DNA of 6,466 nt from JAZQLP01 sp045542755 (GTDB lineage Bacteria > Bacillota > Clostridia > Oscillospirales > UBA644), in assembly GCA_045542755.1 (NCBI GenBank), contig JAZQLP010000039.1, positions 1-6,466 of the forward strand, read 5' to 3'. A program made the translations under genes and the position numbers. Every line of letters starts with the position of its first letter. Position 1 is the first letter of the stretch. Below the pieces are notes generated by a model. The model was not told where the DNA came from, made no database searches, and was given only the letters and a program-made list of their open reading frames with translations. This document shows positions 1 through 5,326 of the stretch, in pieces.

Positions 1-785
1 GACAAATGGGGGTTATACTTATTTCCACCATTTTGCTTCTTGTTATTGGGAGAGAGAACTGGTTCATCCTGCCCATACTTTGGAGTTTGATTCCTTTATT
101 TAATATATTTAATTTTGCTACCGTACCCATTGTTGAATCCACCGGTGAGCAGAGAAAAACTTCTATTAAAAAGCTACTTACTTCCCGATTGTTTATAATT
201 ATTACCATTCTTATATTTGCCAGCGGAGCCTCTGAACTTGCTATGGCCCAGTGGGCGTCCATGTTTGCAGAGAAGGGACTGAACGTTTCCAAGACCGTAG
301 GCGATATTGCAGGCCCCTGTCTTTTTGCTTTTCTTATGGGGTTGGGCAGACTTATTTATGCAAAATACAGTGAAAAGATACCTCTGAAACCTACGGTTTT
401 TGCTACAGCTGTTCTCTGCGTTGTGTGTTATATAGTTGCTGCTGTTTCCGATAATGGGGTATTGGCTCTGATTGCTTGTGCTATTACCGGATTTTCAATA
501 ACTATTATGTGGCCGGCGGCAATTATATTTGCCGAAAGACTCTATCCCGACGGCGGTACGGGAATGTACGGTTTGCTTGCCGTTTCGGGAGATATAGGAT
601 GTATAGTAGGTCCTTGGTTAATAGGCATCGTTTCGGATGGCGTAACCGAAAATGTAATTTCCCCCATTATATCTGCAGATACTATTGATGCTTCGGGCTT
701 GCGTACGGGAATGCTCTTGGCAACGGTATTCCCCATAATAGTCCTTATCGCGTTACGGTTTATTCCCGATAAAAGGAGAAAATGA
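1..785 (+). CDS. MFS transporter, C-terminal part (5' end outside window)
   Basis: The frame is open from the left edge (first whole codon at 3) to a TGA at 783-785. The Met codon at 6 is probably internal, because the visible 261 residues hold only the last part of a 12-helix transporter. Numbering from that Met, hydrophobic stretches near 1-14 and 18-42 fit helices 5-6. A charged central loop follows at about 44-61, then six helices near 62-82, 98-118, 126-145, 150-172, 184-208 and 231-251. The stretch at 74-87 (GASELAMAQWASMF), the GLGR at 112-115 and the later MWPAAI and GDIGCIVGPW segments resemble clostridial FucP-like sugar/MFS permeases, recalled from memory. It is expected to be a cytoplasmic-membrane secondary transporter; its substrate is unknown. 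Its stop lies just before the trhA start, so the two are probably co-transcribed. Confidence 0.85.
   Translation, partial: QMGVILISTILLLVIGRENWFILPILWSLIPLFNIFNFATVPIVESTGEQRKTSIKKLLTSRLFIIITILIFASGASELAMAQWASMFAEKGLNVSKTVGDIAGPCLFAFLMGLGRLIYAKYSEKIPLKPTVFATAVLCVVCYIVAAVSDNGVLALIACAITGFSITIMWPAAIIFAERLYPDGGTGMYGLLAVSGDIGCIVGPWLIGIVSDGVTENVISPIISADTIDASGLRTGMLLATVFPIIVLIALRFIPDKRRK
774..778 (+). promoter_or_regulatory. Ribosome binding site that decides the trhA start
   Basis: AGGAG lies inside the last codons of the MFS gene. It is 3 bases from the ATG at 782 but 9 bases from the ATG at 788. The second spacing is much nearer the usual 5-10, so 788 is preferred. The ATG at 782 would give a 4-base ATGA overlap and cannot be excluded. 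Confidence 0.6.
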
Positions 786-787
786 AT

Positions 788-1441
788 ATGAGTAATAGAA
801 ATATAGCCATTCCAAAGTATAGCTTGGGAGAAGAACTTATTTCTTCCATATCCCACGGCGTTGGCGCCCTGCTGGGTATCGCTGCTCTTGTTCTTTGCGT
901 TATAAGAGGAGCCTTTAACGGTAGTGCGATGCAGGTAGTAAGCTGTTCCATATACGGAGGCACCCTTGTGGTTCTTTATACCATGTCCTGTCTTTATCAC
1001 GCGCTGAAGGTAAACCTTGCAAAAAAGGTTTTCAGAATAATAGACCATTGCAGTATATATCTTCTTATTGCGGGAACATACACTCCCTACACCTTGGTTT
1101 CTCTTAAGGGGGCTTTGGGCTGGACTATGTTCGGTATAGTATGGGGATGCGCCGTAATCGGTATAGTGCTTAACGCCGTTGACCTGAAGAAATTTAAAGT
1201 TATAAGTATGGTTCTGTACCTGGTAATGGGTTGGTGCGTGGTATTCTGCTTTCCACAGGTGAAGGCCGCTCTTGGTGACGGTACCTGGTGGCTTCTCGGC
1301 GGTGGCGTGGCGTATACTGTTGGAGCCATTATTTACGGTGTGGGTAAAAAGGTAAAATATATGCACTCTGTATTCCACTTTTTTGTTCTTGCAGGAAGTA
1401 TATTGCACTTCTTTTCAATAATGTTTTACGTTCTTGTATAA
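788..1441 (+). CDS. trhA: TrhA / hemolysin III family (PAQR) membrane protein
   Basis: This is a 217-residue integral membrane protein, the usual size for bacterial hemolysin III/YqfA proteins, which are relatives of eukaryotic adiponectin and progestin receptors. About seven hydrophobic segments are visible. Family metal-site motifs are intact: an N-terminal S(x3)H with His23, an SCLYH motif (Ser67, His71), the conserved Asp86 in IIDH followed by an AGTYTPY segment, and the C-terminal HSVFH (His193, His197). PAQR proteins bind zinc through such residues and are thought to be lipid-modifying hydrolases; bacterial TrhA has been linked to membrane energetics and fluidity. The name hemolysin is historical and does not show toxin activity here. 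The gene directly follows the MFS gene and ends at a strong hairpin terminator. The family is certain; the cellular role is not. Confidence 0.93.
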   Translation: MSNRNIAIPKYSLGEELISSISHGVGALLGIAALVLCVIRGAFNGSAMQVVSCSIYGGTLVVLYTMSCLYHALKVNLAKKVFRIIDHCSIYLLIAGTYTPYTLVSLKGALGWTMFGIVWGCAVIGIVLNAVDLKKFKVISMVLYLVMGWCVVFCFPQVKAALGDGTWWLLGGGVAYTVGAIIYGVGKKVKYMHSVFHFFVLAGSILHFFSIMFYVLV

Positions 1442-1448
1442 AAAGAAA

Positions 1449-1488
1449 GACCCCGACAGGTTTTAATGTCTGTCGGGGATCATTTTTT
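1449..1488 (+). terminator. Intrinsic terminator after trhA, probably bidirectional
   Basis: A 9-bp perfect stem (CCCCGACAG at 1451-1459 with CTGTCGGGG at 1470-1478) has a 10-base loop. It can extend outward by two pairs past a one-base bulge, and is followed by TTTTTT at 1483-1488. On the minus strand the same stem is followed by a T-rich run (complement of 1441-1450), so it can also end the convergent operon, whose last stop codon is at 1491-1493. Confidence 0.9.
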
Positions 1489-1490
1489 AA

Positions 1491-2072
1491 TTATTCAAAA
1501 GTCAGTGTGCGTTTTTTTGTCCTTACAAGATTTAGCCCAAGCAAAAACACTATCACACATATAGCAGAACCGATGACTCCGTTCATGATCATTATTTCTG
1601 CTTTCGTCATTCCCTCAAACGATACCAGCATTGAGCGTTGCAGGGCAAAAATTGATACGAAGGAATCTGCAAATGATATATTTCTCAACGGTATGGCCTT
1701 GGCGAATATGCTGCGCCGAGATTTTACAAGATTAATCGTGGCGAGTGTGATTTTTGTAAAAGCATAGACTGCAATTGCAATCATCACTATCATATGTGTT
1801 TTGTGACCTCTATCGCGCACAACGGACAGAATAACTGTTCCAACGAGTGGGACAGTCGTCACCATTAGCATAATTCCCGTGAATCTCGTCACAAAGCGGT
1901 TGCTTTTCTTTGTTCTGAAAACAAAGATGCGGACGATACATAAAATTAGGTAATATGTGCCGAGGGTTAAAAGCCACCAGGAGCTGGACACTATTCCAAA
2001 TATGAGATAGTAGGCGCTAAATGAAATATTAAACACTATACTGGCAAGTGAAATCTTGAGTGCTCTATCCAT
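1491..2072 (-). CDS. Hypothetical multi-helix membrane protein, last gene of TetR operon
   Basis: I do not recognise this 193-residue protein as a named family. Hydrophobic segments are visible near residues 8-28, 32-52, 64-85, 92-116 and 164-183, with a more amphipathic stretch near 135-150. This suggests five or six membrane helices. Basic clusters (RTKKSNR at 53-59, KSRR at 117-120, RTKKR near the C-terminus) should lie on the cytoplasmic side. No catalytic motif, signal peptide or transporter signature is evident. The start at 2070-2072 overlaps the TetR stop by 8 bases. Only a weak purine-rich GGGAG/GAGAG run lies 8-12 bases upstream, so translation is probably coupled to the regulator. 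The position suggests an effector or target of that regulator, perhaps an export or membrane-stress protein, but this is inference. The gene is intact and ends against the shared terminator. Confidence 0.8.
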   Translation of the reverse strand: MDRALKISLASIVFNISFSAYYLIFGIVSSSWWLLTLGTYYLILCIVRIFVFRTKKSNRFVTRFTGIMLMVTTVPLVGTVILSVVRDRGHKTHMIVMIAIAVYAFTKITLATINLVKSRRSIFAKAIPLRNISFADSFVSIFALQRSMLVSFEGMTKAEIMIMNGVIGSAICVIVFLLGLNLVRTKKRTLTFE

Positions 2073-2661
2073 TTATACGTCTCTCTCCCAGCACGCAATC
2101 GGTGATGACCTTGATGATGGTAGATATACTGTCAACGCAATTATTATCAATCCATTCCATTACAATGGCAAATATGCCCATTAGATAAAATTTCATTATA
2201 TAATCGCGTTCTTTTTCAGGCACATGAAAACGTGCGAGGATAGGGTTAAAGATATGGTTAAACATCTTGTAGTATACTTCATCCATATTCATGGAACTGA
2301 ACCGCTTAATGGCAACTTTAAAGATTTTCTGGTTTTCCTTGATATAGGTCAGATAGGGTGTTAGATATTCAGTGGTTATGAACACTAATTCTTCCTGTCG
2401 ACAATTTTCAAAATGTCGGGATAGACTTTGTGTGTCGGGCGAATAGTATGCAAGAAGCTTATCGAGAATATATTTTACGGTTTCATTTAATAAGTCCGAA
2501 GTGTTGTCATAGTGAAGATAAAAGGTGGAGCGATTGACACCTGCCACTTCACAGATCTCTTTTACGGTAATGTAAGCGAAATCCTTCTTGTCAAGAAGTG
2601 CAATGAGGGCTTCGTCCATTTTAATCGCCGTATTAAAATATCTGCTTTCGTTCTTATTCAT
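2065..2661 (-). CDS. TetR/AcrR family transcriptional regulator
   Basis: This 198-residue protein has the standard TetR N-terminal DNA-binding domain. Helix 1 is near residues 8-24, and the helix-turn-helix spans about 31-51, containing ITVKEICEVAGVNRSTFYLHY, with the typical STFY-x-HY recognition helix followed by a D-L-L segment. The C-terminal part, about 60-198, is helical and divergent. It should form the ligand-binding and dimer domain, and the ligand cannot be predicted. The start is supported by GGAGG at 2669-2673, 7 bases from the ATG. The gene sits 20 bases after the 117-aa membrane protein gene and overlaps the 193-aa membrane protein gene by 8 bases, so all three form one operon. 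Such regulators commonly repress their own operon, and a dyad at 3097-3124 beside the operon promoter is a candidate binding site. Confidence 0.93.
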   Translation of the reverse strand: MNKNESRYFNTAIKMDEALIALLDKKDFAYITVKEICEVAGVNRSTFYLHYDNTSDLLNETVKYILDKLLAYYSPDTQSLSRHFENCRQEELVFITTEYLTPYLTYIKENQKIFKVAIKRFSSMNMDEVYYKMFNHIFNPILARFHVPEKERDYIMKFYLMGIFAIVMEWIDNNCVDSISTIIKVITDCVLGERRING

Positions 2662-2681
2662 AAGACACCCTCCGTTAAAAA

Positions 2682-3035
2682 TTATTTGCCTTCACTAATC
2701 TCTCTTGCAAGCTCCACTATTTCATAAGCATATTTCTTTTTGCCGTTTTCAAGCAATTTTTTATAGATGGGATAATTGATACCTGTGCAAGTAAAACCTA
2801 TAATACCTATAATAATGCCAATGACGGTGAGGGGAAGAGTTCCTCCGATAACCTGCATAGCTAAACACATACCTGTACCTGCAACAAGCGTGGAAACAAT
2901 GCCAAAAGTGTAGGTGAAAACGGTTGCAGGCATCTTTGCTGCTCTGTCAAGCTTGCGAAGAGCGACGATTTTTGAGTTGTCCTTGGGGGCATATTCCTTT
3001 GCAATAGATTCTGCGTAGATCTTGTCTGTATTCAT
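2682..3035 (-). CDS. Small two-helix membrane protein, function unknown
   Basis: This 117-residue protein has a charged N-terminal region (1-37), two membrane helices (about 38-60 and 68-88) and a basic C-terminal tail beginning NYPIYKKLLENGKKKYA. The charged residues around both helices suggest a hairpin with both ends in the cytoplasm. From memory, close relatives are widespread in Firmicutes and are often labelled dihydropteridine reductase. No Rossmann or pterin-binding motif is visible, so I would not transfer that name. The start is supported by AAGGAG at 3044-3049, 8 bases upstream. It is the first gene of the operon with the TetR regulator and the 193-aa membrane protein, and is transcribed from the promoter at 3070-3098. 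No function is proposed. Confidence 0.85.
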   Translation of the reverse strand: MNTDKIYAESIAKEYAPKDNSKIVALRKLDRAAKMPATVFTYTFGIVSTLVAGTGMCLAMQVIGGTLPLTVIGIIIGIIGFTCTGINYPIYKKLLENGKKKYAYEIVELAREISEGK

Positions 3036-3069
3036 TGTTGAATCTCCTTTTTATTTTTGTTGTGACCCT

Positions 3070-3098
3070 ATTATAACAAACATAAAAGGAAATCGGAA
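3070..3098 (-). promoter_or_regulatory. Promoter of the TetR operon
   Basis: On the minus strand a consensus TATAAT (3070-3075) is preceded by TGT, giving an extended -10 element. A weak -35 (TTCCGA, 3093-3098) is spaced 17 bases away. The extended -10 can compensate for the poor -35. The leader to the ATG at 3035 would be about 28 bases and contains the AAGGAG site. Confidence 0.7.
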
Positions 3099-3124
3099 CA
3101 ACACGTTTTTCAAAAAACGTTGTT
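3097..3124. promoter_or_regulatory. Near-palindrome overlapping -35: candidate operator
   Basis: ACGTTTTT (3103-3110) and AAAAACGT (3113-3120) form a perfect 8-bp inverted repeat with a 2-base centre. It is flanked by AACA (3097-3100) and TGTT (3121-3124), which also pair if two bases (3101-3102) are skipped. It touches the -35 box of the TetR operon promoter, a plausible position for repressor binding. The alternative is a weak AU-rich terminator hairpin for the esterase gene upstream. The repeat is seen directly; its role is inferred. Confidence 0.45.
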
Positions 3125-3154
3125 TTGTGTGAAAATATTTGAAGGGGCTCCTTA

Positions 3155-3871
3155 TTATATAATATTTAGTGTCCTAAGGTAAGCCTCTGCAATATATGTG
3201 TGGCCGAGGGGCGTGGGATGTACTCCGTCCTTTGAAAGCTGTTCAGGGGTGGCTTGCTTTGAAGCGATTACGTTATTGTATATACCCCACATAGGGAGAA
3301 AATGGTCCGCGTGCTTCATAGCGAGGTCGCGGGCTATGGCCGAAAGAACGAGAAGCTCTGATTTTCTTTGCCCGTAAAGAGGGTTATCGGAGGGGAGAAG
3401 GAAGGGTTCAATGACCATTATCTCGGTATTTGGCAACTCGTGACGTATACGGGAAAGCAGTTCGCCGTACTTTTCTTCATATTTTTCGGGAGGGTAATAG
3501 CTTTTTGGCTTTTCGGGAAGATGATGGTAAACCTCGTTAACACCGACGAGAATAGATATGAAATCAGGTTTTACCGCAAGAATATCTTCTTCAAATCTGT
3601 CTAAAATGCGGTAGGCTCTGTCGCCGCTGACACCTCTGTTTACAAAATTAACTCCGCTGCTTGCGGGAATGGGAGGGTATCCCGAGGGTTCGTCGTGGGA
3701 CGTGCGTGGATAATTCTTATCTTCAATATCGGAGAAAAGTTCGTTATAGATTATTCTTATTTTATTAGCATATCCGTATCCGAAGGGCTCAAACCCATCA
3801 CGACGGCCGCAATCGGTTATGCTGTCACCCTGGAAGAGAATTGTTTGGCCCGGTTTAAAATATCTGTTCAT
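3155..3871 (-). CDS. SGNH/GDSL family hydrolase (esterase)
   Basis: This 238-residue serine esterase/lipase-like hydrolase has all four SGNH blocks in order. These are GDSIT with nucleophile Ser17, NRGVSG with Gly80, GVNE with Asn112, and DGVHPT with Asp215 and His218. Block III usually reads GxND, so the Glu here is a small variation. It resembles lysophospholipase-L1-like and carbohydrate deacetylase-like proteins with the TILFQGDSITDCGR start, which commonly remove acyl or acetyl groups. The substrate is not readable. No signal peptide is seen, so it is probably cytoplasmic. Between blocks I and II an extra polar, Pro-rich segment (about 47-73) appears longer than usual. The start at 3871 is preferred: AAAGGA (3878-3883) is 6 bases upstream. 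The ATG at 3898 has no such site and would leave only a few bases of leader after the likely -10 box. It appears to be a single-gene unit. Confidence 0.92.
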   Translation of the reverse strand: MNRYFKPGQTILFQGDSITDCGRRDGFEPFGYGYANKIRIIYNELFSDIEDKNYPRTSHDEPSGYPPIPASSGVNFVNRGVSGDRAYRILDRFEEDILAVKPDFISILVGVNEVYHHLPEKPKSYYPPEKYEEKYGELLSRIRHELPNTEIMVIEPFLLPSDNPLYGQRKSELLVLSAIARDLAMKHADHFLPMWGIYNNVIASKQATPEQLSKDGVHPTPLGHTYIAEAYLRTLNII

Positions 3872-3912
3872 TGTGGATCCTTTCCGTACGTCCTTCATAC
3901 TTTTGACATTTT

Positions 3913-3925
3913 ATTATAGTATAAT
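3913..3925. promoter_or_regulatory. Divergent promoter region: paired -10 boxes
   Basis: ATTATAGTATAAT is a perfect inverted repeat about one central base. It gives a consensus TATAAT on the minus strand (3913-3918) toward the esterase and another on the plus strand (3920-3925) toward the HAD gene. Neither has a good -35 at 17 bases, so the assignment rests on the -10 matches and the position between two divergent genes. The expected leaders are about 35 bases (esterase) and 22 bases (HAD). Confidence 0.45.
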
Positions 3926-3953
3926 CAGATAAAATCCTTATTGGAGGTAGGCT

Positions 3954-4721
3954 ATGAAGATATTGATGAGTGATTTTGACGGCACATTTTTCCGAGGTCA
4001 TAAGTATTCTCAGGAATTAAGAGATACTGTTGCCGAATGGAAAAAGGAAGGTAACGTGATCGCTATCTCTACTGCCCGTTGCGCCTGCCGTATGCATGAG
4101 ACAGCCGTAGCTATAGATCTTGATTGTGATTATTATATATGTGATCACAGCGCTATTATTTTTGATAAAGACTGGAACGTTATCTCCTACAATACCGTTC
4201 CTAAGGATGAACTGATGGATCTTTTTGATAGGATAGTGGAGATCGGTGTTGAGCATATCTCTGTGGCTGATGGCCTTTATGAATACGCTCTTTGTCCCGA
4301 TAACCTGCCCCAAGAAAGGGAAACAGTGCTTCAGTCTGCAGAAGAGATGAGAAAAACGGTAGTTAATCCTGTGAGTCTGCACGTAAGAATGGTCGATGCC
4401 GATGTCTGCCGTAACCTTTGCGACGAGATAAACGGGGATCCTCAAAGCAAGATATACGCTTCCTACAGCGGAGGAAAGGGCGTGTTTTTCTTTAAGAAGG
4501 GTAACGATAAGGCCATTGGCGGGTATAAACTGCTCCGCATCGTAGGCGGTGAAAAGTCTGACGTGTATACCATAGGTGACGGCGCGGACGACGCGCCCAT
4601 GATAGCAGAGTTTAATGGATACGCAATGGAGCAGGGGAACGAACAAGCTATTGCCGCGGCAGGGAAAACATATCCTGACGTAGGACAGCTTATGCGTGAC
4701 ATAATGGCAGGAAAAGAATAA
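3954..4721 (+). CDS. HAD-superfamily (Cof-type) hydrolase
   Basis: This 255-residue phosphatase-like protein belongs to the Cof/YbiV-type HAD branch, magnesium-dependent enzymes that usually hydrolyse sugar phosphates or related small phosphoesters. Motif I is DFDGT with nucleophile Asp7 and acid/base Asp9. Motif II is STAR (Ser39-Thr40), usually STGR. Motif III is probably Lys186 in GNDKAIG. Motif IV is GDGADDAPM (Asp209, Asp213), with Asp212 where Asn is usual. The middle region, about 80-180, fits a C2-type cap that sets substrate choice. Length is slightly short for the family. There is no signal peptide, so it is cytoplasmic. The start is firm: GGAGG (3943-3947) is 6 bases upstream. It stands alone, divergent from the esterase and convergent with yfcE. 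The catalytic residues look intact; the substrate is unknown. Confidence 0.9.
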   Translation: MKILMSDFDGTFFRGHKYSQELRDTVAEWKKEGNVIAISTARCACRMHETAVAIDLDCDYYICDHSAIIFDKDWNVISYNTVPKDELMDLFDRIVEIGVEHISVADGLYEYALCPDNLPQERETVLQSAEEMRKTVVNPVSLHVRMVDADVCRNLCDEINGDPQSKIYASYSGGKGVFFFKKGNDKAIGGYKLLRIVGGEKSDVYTIGDGADDAPMIAEFNGYAMEQGNEQAIAAAGKTYPDVGQLMRDIMAGKE

Positions 4722-4729
4722 TACAACGA

Positions 4730-4759
4730 CAGGCAAGCCGAGAGCTTGCCTGAATTTTT
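4730..4759 (+). terminator. Intrinsic terminator after the HAD gene
   Basis: A 9-bp perfect stem (CAGGCAAGC at 4730-4738 with GCTTGCCTG at 4744-4752) has a 5-base loop and is followed by TTTTT at 4755-4759. The T run overlaps the stop codon of convergent yfcE (4758-4760). On the minus strand the hairpin is followed only by a loosely T-rich stretch, so it may end the yfcE transcript less efficiently. Confidence 0.88.
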
Positions 4760-5315
4760 ATATATCTTTTCCTATAATGGCTTCTTTATAAACGTTGCCC
4801 GTTTCTATATCTTTCCACAAGAATTTCTCTCCGTCAAAAAGAATATAGCTGTGGGGAGAACTTTCTTTCGGTATGGATACCGAGCCCGGATTAATATATA
4901 CGTGGTCGGGATTCTTCCGGCACACGGGCACGTGGGTATGTCCGTGGAGAAGAATGTCCTTTTGACAAACGGGAGGAAGATTCGAAGAGTTATATACGTG
5001 ACCGTGGGTAGCGTATATAAGTCTGTCGGTAAGGGGGATTATTGCATAGTCTGCCAGGATGGGGAAGTCAAGAACCATCTGGTCAACCTCTGTATCGCAG
5101 TTACCTCTGACACAAAGCAGTTTGTCCTTTAAAGGATTGAGCATAGCTATGACTTCCTTGGGGGCATAGCCTTGGGGAAGGTCGTTTCTGGGGCCGTGAT
5201 AAAGTATATCTCCCAAAAGAAGGAGTCTGTCAGCCTTCTCTTCCGCATATCTGTCAAGTAATTTTTGACACCAATAGGCAGAGCCGTGAATATCTGAAGC
5301 GATGATGAATTTCAT
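4758..5315 (-). CDS. yfcE: YfcE family metallo-phosphodiesterase
   Basis: This 185-residue protein matches E. coli YfcE (about 184 aa) along its whole length. Metallophosphoesterase ligands are all present: DxH (Asp8, His10), GD (Asp36), GNCD (Asn72), THGH (His104) and GHTH (His126, His128). The HGPRN, GYAPKEV, RGNCDTEVDQM and NPGSVSIPK segments are characteristic of the family. E. coli YfcE is a manganese-dependent phosphodiesterase active on artificial substrates, and its natural substrate is not settled. It is a cytoplasmic protein without a signal peptide. GAGGAG (5321-5326) lies 5 bases before the ATG and fills the 11-base gap after the cimA stop, so the two genes are almost surely co-transcribed. 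No metabolic link between YfcE and citramalate synthesis is known to me. Confidence 0.95.
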   Translation of the reverse strand: MKFIIASDIHGSAYWCQKLLDRYAEEKADRLLLLGDILYHGPRNDLPQGYAPKEVIAMLNPLKDKLLCVRGNCDTEVDQMVLDFPILADYAIIPLTDRLIYATHGHVYNSSNLPPVCQKDILLHGHTHVPVCRKNPDHVYINPGSVSIPKESSPHSYILFDGEKFLWKDIETGNVYKEAIIGKDI

Positions 5316-5326
5316 AGTTTCTCCTC

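Noticed and set aside
542..1408. Long open frame (288 codons) on the minus strand across the permease and trhA
   Set aside because: It is antisense to two well-supported genes, has no family motif and an implausible composition rich in His, Tyr and Asn. It is a coding shadow.
788..1441. Reading the hemolysin III protein as a toxin or virulence factor
   Set aside because: The family name is historical. The conserved metal-site motifs point to a PAQR membrane protein, and nothing in the neighbourhood suggests a toxin locus.
3140..3154. AAGGAGCCCCTT just after the esterase stop as a terminator
   Set aside because: Only four base pairs can form and no T run follows, so it is too weak to call.
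3872..3898. Upstream ATG at 3898 as the esterase start
   Set aside because: It has no ribosome binding site and would sit only about 8 bases after the transcription start predicted from the -10 at 3913-3918. The ATG at 3871 has AAAGGA at 6 bases and begins just before the family's usual N-terminus.
3903..3908. Perfect TTGACA as a -35 box for the HAD gene
   Set aside because: It lies only 11 bases from the plus-strand TATAAT at 3920-3925. At 16-18 bases downstream there is only a poor -10 (TCAGAT at best), so a standard sigma-70-type promoter does not fit.
4017..4736. 239-codon open frame on the minus strand opposite the HAD gene
   Set aside because: It lies antisense to a gene with clear HAD motifs and a firm ribosome binding site, has no recognisable domain, and runs through the terminator hairpin.
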